NCBI RefSeq assembly: GCF_046159835.1
Contig: NZ_JBJXCY010000002.1
Coordinates: forward strand, 1,240,001-1,304,000
Origin: JACKJK01 sp046159835
Lineage (GTDB): Bacteria; Pseudomonadota; Alphaproteobacteria; Rhizobiales; Tepidamorphaceae
Length of the DNA: 64,000 nucleotides
Reading direction: 5' to 3'
The position numbers were made by a program, and so were the translations under genes. A model generated the notes under the pieces. The model worked only from the letters and a program-made list of their open reading frames with translations, had not been told where the DNA came from and made no database searches. This document shows, in pieces, positions 1 through 8,241 of this stretch (position 1 is its first letter; each line of letters opens with the position of its first letter).

Positions 1-1
1 C

Positions 2-67
2 TTTGTCTACGGCATCGACCAGGTCGTGCGCATCCGCACGGGCGAGACCGATGCGGCTGCACTTTGA
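2..67 (+). CDS. glnK: Nitrogen regulatory protein P-II, C-terminal end only
   Basis: The window opens inside a gene. Reading from base 2 gives 21 residues that include the run RIRTGET, followed by TGA at 65-67. An IRIRTGE-type tail is characteristic of the C-terminus of GlnB/GlnK trimeric P-II signal proteins. P-II proteins sense 2-oxoglutarate and ATP/ADP and plug the AmtB channel when nitrogen is plentiful. The ammonium transporter gene follows 35 bp downstream, the classic glnK-amtB arrangement, so GlnK is preferred over GlnB. Only the last few percent of the gene is present, so the T-loop tyrosine cannot be checked. Confidence 0.85.
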   Translation, partial: FVYGIDQVVRIRTGETDAAAL

Positions 68-102
68 CGCCGCAGCACAGATCAGGACGAGGTAACCAAT
101 CC

Positions 103-1479
103 ATGAAATCCGAATTCTACAATCAGCGGCTCGGCCGCACCCTGCTCGGAGCAGGTCTCTTCACAGCCGCGCTTGCGCTTCCCGCGCTGGCGCAGGACAC
201 CGGCACCGATGCCGGTACCGCGACTGACGCAGCCAGCACGGCTGGCGCAGACATGGCCTACATCTTCAACACCCTGCTGTTCCTTATCGGCGGCTTCCTG
301 GTGATGTGGATGGCGGCTGGCTTCGCCATGCTTGAAGCCGGCCTGGTGCGTTCCAAGAACGTCTCCATGCAGTGCCTCAAGAACATCGCGCTCTACTCCG
401 TCGCCGGCATCATGTTCTGGGTGCTCGGCTACAACCTGATGTACAACGACGTCGCGGCCAGCGGCGGTTACTTCGGCATCCCCGGCCCCAAGGCCTTTGA
501 GGATGTCGGCGGCTCCGACCTTGAGACCGGCTACTCCGCCGCCTCTGACTGGTTCTTCCAGATGGTCTTCGTCGCAGCGACCGCTTCCATCGTGTCCGGC
601 ACCGTTGCCGAGCGTGTGAAGCTGTGGCCGTTCCTCATCTTCACCGCTGTCCTGACCGGTATCTTCTACCCGATCACCGGTTCCTGGCAGTGGGGCGGCG
701 GCTGGCTGTCCGAGATGGGCTTCTCCGACTTCGCCGGTTCCACCATCGTGCACTCGGTCGGTGGCTGGGCGGCATTGACGGGCGCCGTCATCATCGGTGC
801 GCGCAAGGGCAAGTATGGCGCGGACGGTTCCGTCCACGTGATGCCCGGTTCGTCCATCCCGCTTGCAACCCTCGGCACGTTCATCCTGTGGCTCGGCTGG
901 TTCGGCTTCAACGGTGCCTCCCAGCTCGCGATGGGCACCGCTGGTGACGTCACCGACATCTCGCGCATCTTCGCCAACACGAACCTCGCCGCTGCCGGCG
1001 GTGTCGTGGCCGCGGTCATCCTCACCCAGATCTTCTACAAGAAGGTCGACGTGACGATGGCGCTCAACGGTGCGCTGGCCGGTCTGGTCTCCATCACGGC
1101 CGAGCCGCTGGCTCCGTCTGCTGGTCTGGCCATCCTGATCGGTGCGGTTGGCGGCGTGATCGTCGTCTTCGCAGTGCCGCTTCTGGACAAGCTGAAGATC
1201 GATGACGTGGTCGGCGCGATTCCCGTCCACCTTCTCGCCGGCATCTGGGGCACCCTGGTCGTTCCGCTTTCCAACAGCGACGCCAGCATCGTGACCCAGT
1301 TCATCGGCGTCGTGGCCTACGGCGTGTTCACCGTCGTTGCGACGGGCATCCTCTGGTTCGTCCTGAAGATGGTCACCGGCGTCCGCGTCACCCCGGAAGA
1401 AGAAGCGATGGGACTCGACATGGCCGAAGTCGGCGTCGAGGCCTATCCGGAGTTCGGCACCGGCTCCCAGCGCATGTAA
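103..1479 (+). CDS. amtB: Ammonium transporter AmtB
   Basis: A 458-residue inner-membrane ammonium/ammonia channel of the Amt/MEP/Rh family. I chose ATG 103 because GACGAGG sits about 10 bp upstream and the protein then begins with a typical cleavable signal peptide (hydrophobic stretch, probable cleavage after ALA near residue 30). Many hydrophobic segments follow, matching 11 transmembrane helices. The twin pore histidines are visible as STIVHSVGG (His217) and IPVHLLAG (His376). It follows glnK and is probably co-transcribed with it, as in other proteobacteria where the pair is under NtrC control. A Rho-independent terminator follows. Function is secure from family and neighbour. Confidence 0.96.
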   Translation: MKSEFYNQRLGRTLLGAGLFTAALALPALAQDTGTDAGTATDAASTAGADMAYIFNTLLFLIGGFLVMWMAAGFAMLEAGLVRSKNVSMQCLKNIALYSVAGIMFWVLGYNLMYNDVAASGGYFGIPGPKAFEDVGGSDLETGYSAASDWFFQMVFVAATASIVSGTVAERVKLWPFLIFTAVLTGIFYPITGSWQWGGGWLSEMGFSDFAGSTIVHSVGGWAALTGAVIIGARKGKYGADGSVHVMPGSSIPLATLGTFILWLGWFGFNGASQLAMGTAGDVTDISRIFANTNLAAAGGVVAAVILTQIFYKKVDVTMALNGALAGLVSITAEPLAPSAGLAILIGAVGGVIVVFAVPLLDKLKIDDVVGAIPVHLLAGIWGTLVVPLSNSDASIVTQFIGVVAYGVFTVVATGILWFVLKMVTGVRVTPEEEAMGLDMAEVGVEAYPEFGTGSQRM

Positions 1480-1529
1480 GGCGTTTCCTCCCCAAGCCGG
1501 CCCCGCCAGGGGCCGGCCGCACTCATCCA

Positions 1530-1555
1530 CCCGGGCCTCGTGCCCGGGTTTTTTT
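1530..1555 (+). terminator. Rho-independent terminator of glnK-amtB
   Basis: A perfect 7-bp stem, CCCGGGC / GCCCGGG, with a 5-nt loop is followed directly by seven T residues. It lies 50 bp after the amtB stop and separates this operon from ftsK. Confidence 0.9.
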
Positions 1556-1579
1556 GTTCTCCGGCTTCCAGCAGCGAGG

Positions 1580-1595
1580 TTAATCGCGGCTTAAC
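1580..1595. promoter_or_regulatory. Full CtrA-type binding site upstream of ftsK
   Basis: TTAATCGCGGCTTAAC matches the alphaproteobacterial CtrA consensus TTAA-N7-TTAAC at every fixed base. It lies 87 bp upstream of the ftsK ATG, where it could overlap the promoter. CtrA is the cell-cycle master regulator that controls division genes in this class. Binding itself is inferred, not seen. Confidence 0.7.
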
Positions 1596-1681
1596 CGCAT
1601 TTGCCTAGGCTTGGTTGAATCGCGCGTGATCCTCTTCCGCTCCCGCGCTCCCGTTACTGCTGCCGGAGACTTGTCAGCCCC

Positions 1682-4249
1682 ATGCGTGTGACGCGCCCGA
1701 TCAACGACGCGCCCATCCTCGATCCAACGCCGTTTGGCGGCGACGAGACGGTTATCGACCGCTTTGCCGCCTGGGCGAAGTCGATGGCCCGCTATGCCTT
1801 CGCCGTGACGGTAATGCTGCTGGCCGCCTGCTACCTGCTGGCGCTGGTCACATGGTCGGTCGACGATCCGAGCCTCAACCACGCAACCAATGGCCCGGTC
1901 TCCAACCTGATGGGCTATCCCGGCGCCATCGTCGCCGACATGGCGATGCAGCTGCTGGGCATCGCGTCTGCGTGGCTGGCGCTCCCGATCTTCCTTGGTG
2001 GGCTTCGGCTTGCCCGCGCGCGCGTCCAGTCGCTTGGCCGCTGGAACATACTCGCCTGCATCGGCGGAACGCTGGCCGCGGCCGGCGCCTGCGCCGTCTT
2101 CGGGCGCGCGGCGTCCTGGCCGCTTCCAATCGGGATCGGCGGTTTCGTGGGCGATGCGCTGCTGGCGCTGCCCGCGCTCATGCTCTATCCCGCGCTCGGC
2201 TCGCTGGCCGCAAAGGCCGGCGCCGTCATCTACGGGACGATGGCGATTGCAGCCCTCGGCTGGGGCACCGGCCTGCTGTGGCCTGCGCCCAGACGCGAAA
2301 TGGCCGCCGACGAAGACGTGTCAGACCGCGACGATGCCGAGTTCGACGACAGCGCCGACGATGAAAACGGCGGATCGATTGGCCTTGGCCTGCTGATGCA
2401 CGGTTTTATGACCGCATCCTCCGCCTTCACCCGCTGGCGCAACCGCCGCAAGCCGCGCGTTCTCTCCGTCCGCAACCTGCTCGACGAGGACGAAGCATCC
2501 GGCGAGGTTATGGAACGGCGCCAGCCCGATTTCTCCGGCCGCCCGCCGGCCTCCGACCCGTTCATCTATGCACCGGGCCGCTATTCCGGTGCGCAGGAGC
2601 CGGCCTACGACGATTACGAAGACTACGACGACGACACCGGCCCCGCACCGGCACCCGCGGCCCGCGTGCAGTCCATGCGCACCGAGTTGAAACCCGGCCG
2701 CCGCGCGCAGGCCGAGGCCCAGCCCTCGCTGCTGCCGTTCGACGAATACGAGCTCCCGCCGCTCAACCTGCTGTCCGATGCGCCACGCACCCGCAAGAAC
2801 ACCTTGAGCAAGGATGCGCTGGAGCAGAACGCGCGCCTGCTGGAAGGCGTGCTGGAGGATTTCGGCGTTCGCGGCGAGATCCTCAACGTCCATCCCGGCC
2901 CGGTCGTCACGCTCTACGAGCTGGAGCCTGCACCCGGTACGAAGTCCTCGCGAGTCATTGGCCTGGCCGACGATATCGCCCGCTCCATGAGCGCGATCGC
3001 CGCGCGCGTGGCGGTCGTTCCCGGCCGCAACGCCATCGGTATCGAACTGCCCAATTCCGAGCGCGAGACCGTTTTCCTGCGCGAATTGCTCGGTTCGGAG
3101 GACTTCGAGAAGAACAAGGCCAAGCTGCCGCTCTGCCTCGGCAAGACCATTGGCGGCGAGCCGGTGATCGCCGATCTCGCCCGCATGCCCCACCTCCTGA
3201 TTGCTGGCACCACCGGTTCGGGCAAGTCGGTCGCCATCAACACGATGATTCTGTCCCTGCTGTACCGGCTCGATCCGGAACGCTGCAAGCTGATCATGAT
3301 CGACCCGAAGATGCTGGAACTCTCGGTCTATGACGGCATCCCGCACCTGCTTGCCCCGGTCGTCACAGACCCGAAGAAGGCGGTTGTCGCGCTCAAATGG
3401 ACCGTGCGCGAGATGGAAGACCGCTACCGCAAGATGTCGAAGATAGGCGTCCGCAACATCGACGGCTTCAATGCCCGCGTCGCAACCGCCGCCAAGAAGG
3501 GCGAGACGATCACCCGCTCGGTGCAGACCGGTTTCGACAAGGAGACCGGCGAGGCGATTTTCGAGCACGAGGAAATGGCGCTGGAGCCAATGCCCTACCT
3601 CGTCGTCATCGTCGACGAAATGGCCGACCTGATGATGGTCGCCGGCAAGGACATCGAAGGCGCCGTCCAGCGCCTGGCGCAGATGGCGCGTGCCGCCGGC
3701 ATCCACATCATCACCGCCACCCAGCGCCCGAGCGTCGATGTCATCACCGGCACCATCAAGGCGAACTTCCCGACCCGAATCAGCTTCCAGGTCACCTCCA
3801 AGATCGACAGCCGCACGATTCTCGGCGAAATGGGCGCCGAACAGCTGCTCGGCCAGGGCGACATGCTCTACATGGAAGGCGGCGGACGCATCACCCGCGC
3901 CCACGGTCCGTTCGTTTCAGATGACGAGGTCGAGCAGATCGTCGCCCACCTCAAGGCGCAGGGCACGCCCGCTTATCTCGAGGACGTCACCGAGGAATGC
4001 GAAGACGATCCGGTCGGTGGCGCGGCGACCGCCGAAGCCGGTGCCGAGGGCGGCGATCTCTACGATCATGCCGTAGCGATCGTCCTGCGCGACAAGAAGG
4101 CCTCCACCTCCTACGTGCAGCGCCGCCTGTCCATCGGCTACAATCGTGCCGCGACGCTCATCGAGCGGATGGAAGAGGAAGGCGTGATCTCCCGGCCCAA
4201 TGCCAAGGGCCAGCGCGATATTCTGGTCGGCAATGGCGAGGACGCCTGA
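1682..4249 (+). CDS. ftsK: DNA translocase FtsK
   Basis: 855 residues, a normal size for alphaproteobacterial FtsK. The N-terminal ~200 residues contain four hydrophobic helices that anchor it at the division septum. A low-complexity acidic and proline-rich linker (about 210-370) follows, then the RecA-like motor with Walker A GTTGSGKS (509-516) and Walker B VVIVDE (641-646). The C-terminal ~65 residues form the winged-helix gamma domain that reads KOPS sequences and activates XerCD at dif. FtsK couples chromosome dimer resolution and terminus clearance to cell division. Expression is probably cell-cycle controlled, given the CtrA box at 1580-1595. Confidence 0.97.
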   Translation: MRVTRPINDAPILDPTPFGGDETVIDRFAAWAKSMARYAFAVTVMLLAACYLLALVTWSVDDPSLNHATNGPVSNLMGYPGAIVADMAMQLLGIASAWLALPIFLGGLRLARARVQSLGRWNILACIGGTLAAAGACAVFGRAASWPLPIGIGGFVGDALLALPALMLYPALGSLAAKAGAVIYGTMAIAALGWGTGLLWPAPRREMAADEDVSDRDDAEFDDSADDENGGSIGLGLLMHGFMTASSAFTRWRNRRKPRVLSVRNLLDEDEASGEVMERRQPDFSGRPPASDPFIYAPGRYSGAQEPAYDDYEDYDDDTGPAPAPAARVQSMRTELKPGRRAQAEAQPSLLPFDEYELPPLNLLSDAPRTRKNTLSKDALEQNARLLEGVLEDFGVRGEILNVHPGPVVTLYELEPAPGTKSSRVIGLADDIARSMSAIAARVAVVPGRNAIGIELPNSERETVFLRELLGSEDFEKNKAKLPLCLGKTIGGEPVIADLARMPHLLIAGTTGSGKSVAINTMILSLLYRLDPERCKLIMIDPKMLELSVYDGIPHLLAPVVTDPKKAVVALKWTVREMEDRYRKMSKIGVRNIDGFNARVATAAKKGETITRSVQTGFDKETGEAIFEHEEMALEPMPYLVVIVDEMADLMMVAGKDIEGAVQRLAQMARAAGIHIITATQRPSVDVITGTIKANFPTRISFQVTSKIDSRTILGEMGAEQLLGQGDMLYMEGGGRITRAHGPFVSDDEVEQIVAHLKAQGTPAYLEDVTEECEDDPVGGAATAEAGAEGGDLYDHAVAIVLRDKKASTSYVQRRLSIGYNRAATLIERMEEEGVISRPNAKGQRDILVGNGEDA

Positions 4250-4368
4250 ATTCGGCGCGCCGCCGAGGTTTTGCCACACAACAATGTTTCCTGTGACCGC
4301 AAATCTTGAGTTGTAGGATACCGCCCGCAGCGCCTAGACGGAGCGCGGGCACCTTTGAAGAGGTTGGC

Positions 4369-5007
4369 ATGAACGTTCGGGCGAAAATCTTTCAGACCAT
4401 CGGGCTTTTCGTTGCCCTGGCGGCGCTGGCGCTGCCTGCGGCTGCGCAGGACCTGACCGAGGAGCAGCGCGATGTGCTTTCGCGCGCGAACCTCTCGCTC
4501 AACCAGTTGCAGCAGATCACCGGTGATTTCGTGCAGGTCGGTCCCGACGGCAGCCGCGCGGAAGGCAAGCTGTACCTGCAGCGCCCCGGCAAGCTGCGGT
4601 TTGAATACGACCCGCCCTCCAAACTGCAGATCGTCTCCGACGGCTTCTGGGTCGCGATCCAGGATCGCAAGATGAAGACGACAGAGAAGTACCCGCTGGC
4701 GACCACGCCGCTGAAGATCATCCTCGCCAACAACGTTGACCTCGGGCGCGATGCCTTCATTCGCGACATCTACACGCAGGAAGGCTTCGTCACGGTCACC
4801 TTGCAGGAAAAGGCCGGCGAGGCCGATGGTTCACTGGTCCTGATCTTTGATTCGCAGACCTACGACCTGCGCCAGTGGACGGTCACCGACGCGCAGGGAC
4901 TCGATACATCGGTTGCGCTCAGCAACATCGCCACCTCGCAGGATCTCGACAGCAAGATCTTCCGCGTCAACGAGCTCGGGACCTTCGAGGTCAACCAGGG
5001 CCGGTAG
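4369..5007 (+). CDS. lolA: LolA-family outer-membrane lipoprotein carrier
   Basis: 212 residues. ATG 4369 is chosen because the protein then starts with a clear signal peptide ending in LPAAAQ (about residue 25); upstream in-frame sequence lacks this. The mature part has the LolA pattern: an early 'ITGDFVQV' segment, then GKLYLQRPGKLRFEYDPP, then repeated beta strands around 'VSDGFWVAIQDRKM'. LolA is a periplasmic chaperone that takes lipoproteins from LolCDE and hands them to the outer membrane. The ftsK-lolA order is common in rhizobial genomes. Alphaproteobacterial members are divergent, so the LolA label rests on family resemblance and location. Confidence 0.85.
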   Translation: MNVRAKIFQTIGLFVALAALALPAAAQDLTEEQRDVLSRANLSLNQLQQITGDFVQVGPDGSRAEGKLYLQRPGKLRFEYDPPSKLQIVSDGFWVAIQDRKMKTTEKYPLATTPLKIILANNVDLGRDAFIRDIYTQEGFVTVTLQEKAGEADGSLVLIFDSQTYDLRQWTVTDAQGLDTSVALSNIATSQDLDSKIFRVNELGTFEVNQGR

Positions 5008-5084
5008 AATCGGACGTGCTTTCCCCTGCGGAAAACTTTTTCGATTCTTTTGTGGTGTGCTCTTGAAAGCCCCGATATCGCGTC

Positions 5085-5303
5085 CCACCTATCATCTACC
5101 TGCTGCGGACGTGACCCCCGGTAATCCCCCGTCCGACCCCACACGTTTGCAGCTGGCATGGGAGATGAACCGTCACACGGAACCTTCCAGTCAAAAACGA
5201 AGCGTCACGGCCCCAAATGACGCTTCTCCGCTGGTAACGCGGTTATCGGTGCCCGGCTCGTTCCCCCGTGAGCCGGGCATCGTCGCGTTTGGGCCGCTTT
5301 TTT
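5085..5303 (+). ncRNA. Candidate structured non-coding RNA between lolA and xth
   Basis: The 389-bp gap between lolA and xth has no convincing ORF but dense RNA-like structure. Nested helices pair 5092-5097 with 5163-5168, 5102-5106 with 5149-5153 and 5107-5111 with 5130-5134. A separate 9-bp perfect hairpin (5199-5207 with 5218-5226) is followed by a 10-bp perfect hairpin (5250-5259 with 5270-5279), and the region ends in a six-T run at 5298-5303. The loop of the first hairpin (5208-5217) is complementary, apart from one bulged C, to 5288-5296 just before the T run. This suggests a pseudoknot or alternative terminator. Size and shape resemble a 6S-like or other trans-acting RNA, but I cannot assign a family. 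The 5' end is uncertain. Confidence 0.5.
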
Positions 5304-5396
5304 CCACTGATTGCGAACGACAGGCGCCCACGGGTTGAACCTGCCGCACGCTTGGGTCCATATCGCAGCCGTCTTCGTCCATGCGGGAGGTCTTCG

Positions 5397-6209
5397 GTGC
5401 GCATCGTTTCCTGGAACATCAATTCGGTTCGCCTGCGAATCGACCTGCTGAAACGACTCACGGAAGAGCTGAAGCCCGACGTCGTCTGCCTGCAGGAAAC
5501 CAAGTGTCGGGACGATGCCTTCCCGATGAAGGCCGTGCGCGACATGGGGTTCGACCATGTCGAGATCTTCGGCCAGAAGGGTTATCACGGCGTCGCGACG
5601 CTCTCTCGCTTCCCGATTGCCGCACCCGCGAGCCGCGATTTCTGCGCCATGGGCGACTGCCGCCACCTGGCGACGGATATCGCCGTGCCGGAACGTGCCA
5701 GACCGGTTCGGGTTCACAACTACTATGTGCCCGCCGGCGGCGATGAGCCGGACGCCGGGAAGAACCCGAAGTTCGCGCACAAGCTGTCGTTTCTCGACGA
5801 GATGCAGAGCTGGTTCACCGCGCCCGACGAGGCGCTGTTCGGGGCAGGCGATGCCATTCTTCTCGGCGACCTCAACATCGCTCCGTTCCCGGAGGACGTC
5901 TGGTCCCACAAGCAGCTTTTGAAGGTGGTGAGCCACACGCCGATCGAAACCGAAGGTCTTGAGCGCGTGCGTGAAGCGTTCGGCTGGGTCGACCTCGTGC
6001 GCAAGCACTACCCGTTGCCGGACAAGGTCTTCACCTGGTGGAGCTACCGCTCACGCGACTGGGAAGCCGCCGACAAGGGCCGCAGGCTCGACCACATCTG
6101 GGCGACGCCCGAGCTTGCCGAAGCCTGTAGTGGCGCAGGCATCCTCAAGGTCGCGCGCGGCTGGGAACGACCCTCGGACCACGCGCCGATCTACGCCGAT
6201 TTCGCCTGA
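5397..6209 (+). CDS. xth: Exodeoxyribonuclease III (AP endonuclease family)
   Basis: 270 residues. The GTG start at 5397 is chosen because GGGAGG lies 6 bp upstream and the protein then opens with RIVSWNINSVR, the universal start of this family. Further EEP-fold motifs: DVVCLQETKC (catalytic Glu), GYHGVATLSR, GDLNIAPFPEDVW (catalytic Asp/Asn), GRRLDHIW and the C-terminal SDHAPI (catalytic His). The enzyme cuts abasic sites and degrades 3' ends in base-excision repair. It converges on the cNMP-binding gene with 12 bp between stops. Alphaproteobacteria often carry several xth paralogues; which one this is cannot be told. Confidence 0.94.
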   Translation: MRIVSWNINSVRLRIDLLKRLTEELKPDVVCLQETKCRDDAFPMKAVRDMGFDHVEIFGQKGYHGVATLSRFPIAAPASRDFCAMGDCRHLATDIAVPERARPVRVHNYYVPAGGDEPDAGKNPKFAHKLSFLDEMQSWFTAPDEALFGAGDAILLGDLNIAPFPEDVWSHKQLLKVVSHTPIETEGLERVREAFGWVDLVRKHYPLPDKVFTWWSYRSRDWEAADKGRRLDHIWATPELAEACSGAGILKVARGWERPSDHAPIYADFA

Positions 6210-6221
6210 TATTACACGGAC

Positions 6222-6692
6222 CTAGTTCAGGCTTTCGCCCTGCATTCCGACATGGATGGCGGACGCCTGCAGATCCTCGTTGAGGTTCGACAGGCGGTGC
6301 TGCAGGTAGCCTTGGAGCTTGATCGCCACGTCCGGATACTCCGCCAGCACGCGGTGCATCAGTTCGCGCGCGATGACGAGGAAGCGTGCGTCAGCCCGTG
6401 CGATGGCCGTGGCCGGCCGGTAGGTCGGGGTGAGCAACGCAAGTTCGCCGATCAGTGAACCGGGGCCGTAGATCGCCCGCTCCACCTCTTCGCCGTCGAT
6501 GGTCTCGGTCATCAGCACCGAGCCTTCCACAACGAGCATGCCGGTTGTTGCCGGGTCGCCTTCATTGAAGATGACCTTGCCTGCGGGAAATGACTCGCGA
6601 ATGGCGGAAAACGCGATGAGTTTCAGCATCTCGTCACCAAAATGCTCGAAAACCGGCAAGGGGCGAAGGAGTTCGGCGTCTGAACCGATCAT
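6222..6692 (-). CDS. Stand-alone cyclic-nucleotide-binding domain protein
   Basis: 156 residues, essentially one Crp-type cyclic-nucleotide-binding fold (about 10-130). It shows the beta-roll sequence 'FPAGKVIFNEGDPA...GMLVVEGSV' and the phosphate-binding-cassette-like segment GSLIGELALLTPTYRPATAIA. Unlike Crp/Fnr regulators (about 230 residues) it has no C-terminal helix-turn-helix, so it probably does not bind DNA alone. It may regulate a partner protein after binding cAMP, c-di-GMP or another ligand. It sits downstream of the response regulator on the same strand, 151 bp away. Partner and ligand are unknown. Confidence 0.85.
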   Translation of the reverse strand: MIGSDAELLRPLPVFEHFGDEMLKLIAFSAIRESFPAGKVIFNEGDPATTGMLVVEGSVLMTETIDGEEVERAIYGPGSLIGELALLTPTYRPATAIARADARFLVIARELMHRVLAEYPDVAIKLQGYLQHRLSNLNEDLQASAIHVGMQGESLN

Positions 6693-6843
6693 GTGAGGCG
6701 TTCCCCGTTCTCGTCACCGGCCGCGCGAAAGGTTTCGGCCGCCGGTCAGGTTCCCTGGCGCATGGTTCCCCCGCCATCCGCCGCTTGGCCGCGACACTGC
6801 GAGCACATTAAGGCGCTCGCGCGGCAGGCATGTGGAAACCGGT

Positions 6844-7530
6844 TCAGGGAACCAGCTTGTAGCCACCGCCTTCGGTCACCAGCAGCCGCGCGTTGGAGGG
6901 ATCGGATTCGATCTTCTGGCGCAGCCGGTAGATGTGGGTTTCCAGCGTGTGTGTCGTCACGTTGGCGTTGTAGCCCCAAACTTCATGCAACAGCACGTCG
7001 CGAGTCACGGCCTTTTCGCCGGTTCGGTAAAGAAACTTCAGGATCGAGGTTTCCTTCTCCGTCAGGCGGATCTTGTTGGCATCGCCCTCGGTAAGCAGTT
7101 TCTGGCTCGGCCGGAACGTGTACTGGCCGATGGTGAAGACGGCATCTTCGCTCTGTTCGTGCTGGCGAAGCTGGGCGCGGATACGCGCCAGCAGCACGGC
7201 AAAGCGGAACGGCTTGGTGACATAGTCGTTGGCGCCGGCGTCGAGGCCGAGAATCGTGTCGGAATCGGTGTCATGCCCGGTCAGTATGATGATCGGCGCG
7301 GCAAAGCCCGCTTTCCGCAGGAGCCGGCAGGCTTCACGTCCGTCCATGTCCGGCAGGCCGACATCTAGGATCAGCAGGTCGATGCGCTCGCTCTTGGCGA
7401 TCGCGATGCCCTTGGCCGCGCTGTCGGCGGTCTGGATCTCGAATTCCTCGTGGAGGTCGAGCTGTTCGACGAGCGTGTCGCGCAAGATATCGTCGTCGTC
7501 GACGATCAGGATGTTCCGTGGCCCGCTCAT
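6844..7530 (-). CDS. OmpR/PhoB-family response regulator
   Basis: 228 residues. The receiver domain (1-120) has the acidic pocket DDDD at 11-14, phospho-acceptor Asp56 in LLILDVGLPDMDG, a switch Thr in IILTG and the conserved Lys in TKPF. The C-terminal winged helix (about 130-226) includes TRDVLLHEVWGY and a THTLETHIYRLRQKI recognition helix. A GGGAAAGG ribosome site precedes the start. No histidine kinase gene is adjacent, so this is an orphan regulator. It shares its divergent intergenic region with an L,D-transpeptidase gene, so a cell-envelope target is possible but unproven. Confidence 0.92.
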   Translation of the reverse strand: MSGPRNILIVDDDDILRDTLVEQLDLHEEFEIQTADSAAKGIAIAKSERIDLLILDVGLPDMDGREACRLLRKAGFAAPIIILTGHDTDSDTILGLDAGANDYVTKPFRFAVLLARIRAQLRQHEQSEDAVFTIGQYTFRPSQKLLTEGDANKIRLTEKETSILKFLYRTGEKAVTRDVLLHEVWGYNANVTTHTLETHIYRLRQKIESDPSNARLLVTEGGGYKLVP

Positions 7531-7679
7531 GGAATGCCTTTCCCCTTGGAGCCGTCCGGGCGGGATAGTTTATCGCGCGCGGTTCGGCGTTGGGCGATAT
7601 GTTGCTTGGGGAACCCGTGCTTTCAAGCCCGTGGCCCGATCAAGCGAACGTGAAGTTAACGCGCGGGAAGGCGAATTGG

Positions 7680-8237
7680 ATGATCGAGACGGCCGGATTT
7701 CTCGTGAAGCTGCGTGTCACGGCTGCGCCCGACGCGCCAACGCGTGGCACCCTGGAAGCAGGCGGCCGCACCTACGATGTCGCGCTGGGCCGGGGCGGTA
7801 TCGTCGCCGACAAGCGCGAGGGCGATGGCGGCACGCCTGCCGGCAAGTACCTGTTGCGCCGGGCGTTTTACCGTGCCGACCGAGTCGCGAAGCTCAAGAC
7901 AGGCCTGCCGCTGCGCGCCATCACGCCGCTTGACGGCTGGTCCGACGACCCGGCCGACAAGGACTACAATTGCCTCGTCACGCACCCGACCGAGGGCGAG
8001 CGCGCGCTGTCAGCCGAACGCATGTGGCGCGATGACGATATTTATGACGTGGTCATCGTCCTCGGGCACAACGACGACCCGCCCGTTCCCGGCAACGGCA
8101 GCGCGATCTTCGTGCATCTGGCGCGCGATGGCTTCACCCCGACCGAAGGCTGCATAGCGCTGAAGCGCGACGACCTGCTGTCGCTCGTCGAAAAATTCGC
8201 GCCCGGGACCGTCGTGGAAATCGTGCTTACGGAATAG
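7680..8237 (+). CDS. L,D-transpeptidase (YkuD domain) family protein
   Basis: 185 residues from ATG 7680, chosen for the GGGAAGG ribosome site 9 bp upstream; an earlier in-frame start would add 30 residues of uncharacteristic sequence. The YkuD signature is present near the C-terminus: His146 in FVHLARDGF and catalytic Cys158 in TPTEGCIAL. These enzymes form 3-3 cross-links or attach proteins to peptidoglycan through a Cys thioester. No obvious signal peptide is seen with this start, unusual for a periplasmic enzyme, so either the start is wrong or export is atypical. This short YkuD subgroup is widespread in rhizobia. Confidence 0.88.
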   Translation: MIETAGFLVKLRVTAAPDAPTRGTLEAGGRTYDVALGRGGIVADKREGDGGTPAGKYLLRRAFYRADRVAKLKTGLPLRAITPLDGWSDDPADKDYNCLVTHPTEGERALSAERMWRDDDIYDVVIVLGHNDDPPVPGNGSAIFVHLARDGFTPTEGCIALKRDDLLSLVEKFAPGTVVEIVLTE

Positions 8238-8241
8238 CTGC

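Noticed and set aside
82..1530. Long minus-strand ORF opposite amtB, and similar long antisense ORFs opposite ftsK, leuS, dnaK and the ppc-like gene
   Set aside because: They are typical high-GC shadow frames: low complexity, rich in Arg/Gly/His, no family motifs, and fully overlapping well-supported genes.
1852..2364. Alternative-frame ORF inside the FtsK membrane domain
   Set aside because: Arg-rich composition without hydrophobic or family features; it is a frame shadow of ftsK.
4250..4300. GGCGCGCC palindrome after ftsK as a terminator
   Set aside because: The stem is short, has no loop space and is followed by only a four-T run.
5008..5396. Short ORFs in the lolA-xth gap
   Set aside because: No ribosome sites and the sequence is dominated by RNA-like inverted repeats, so a structured RNA is the better explanation.
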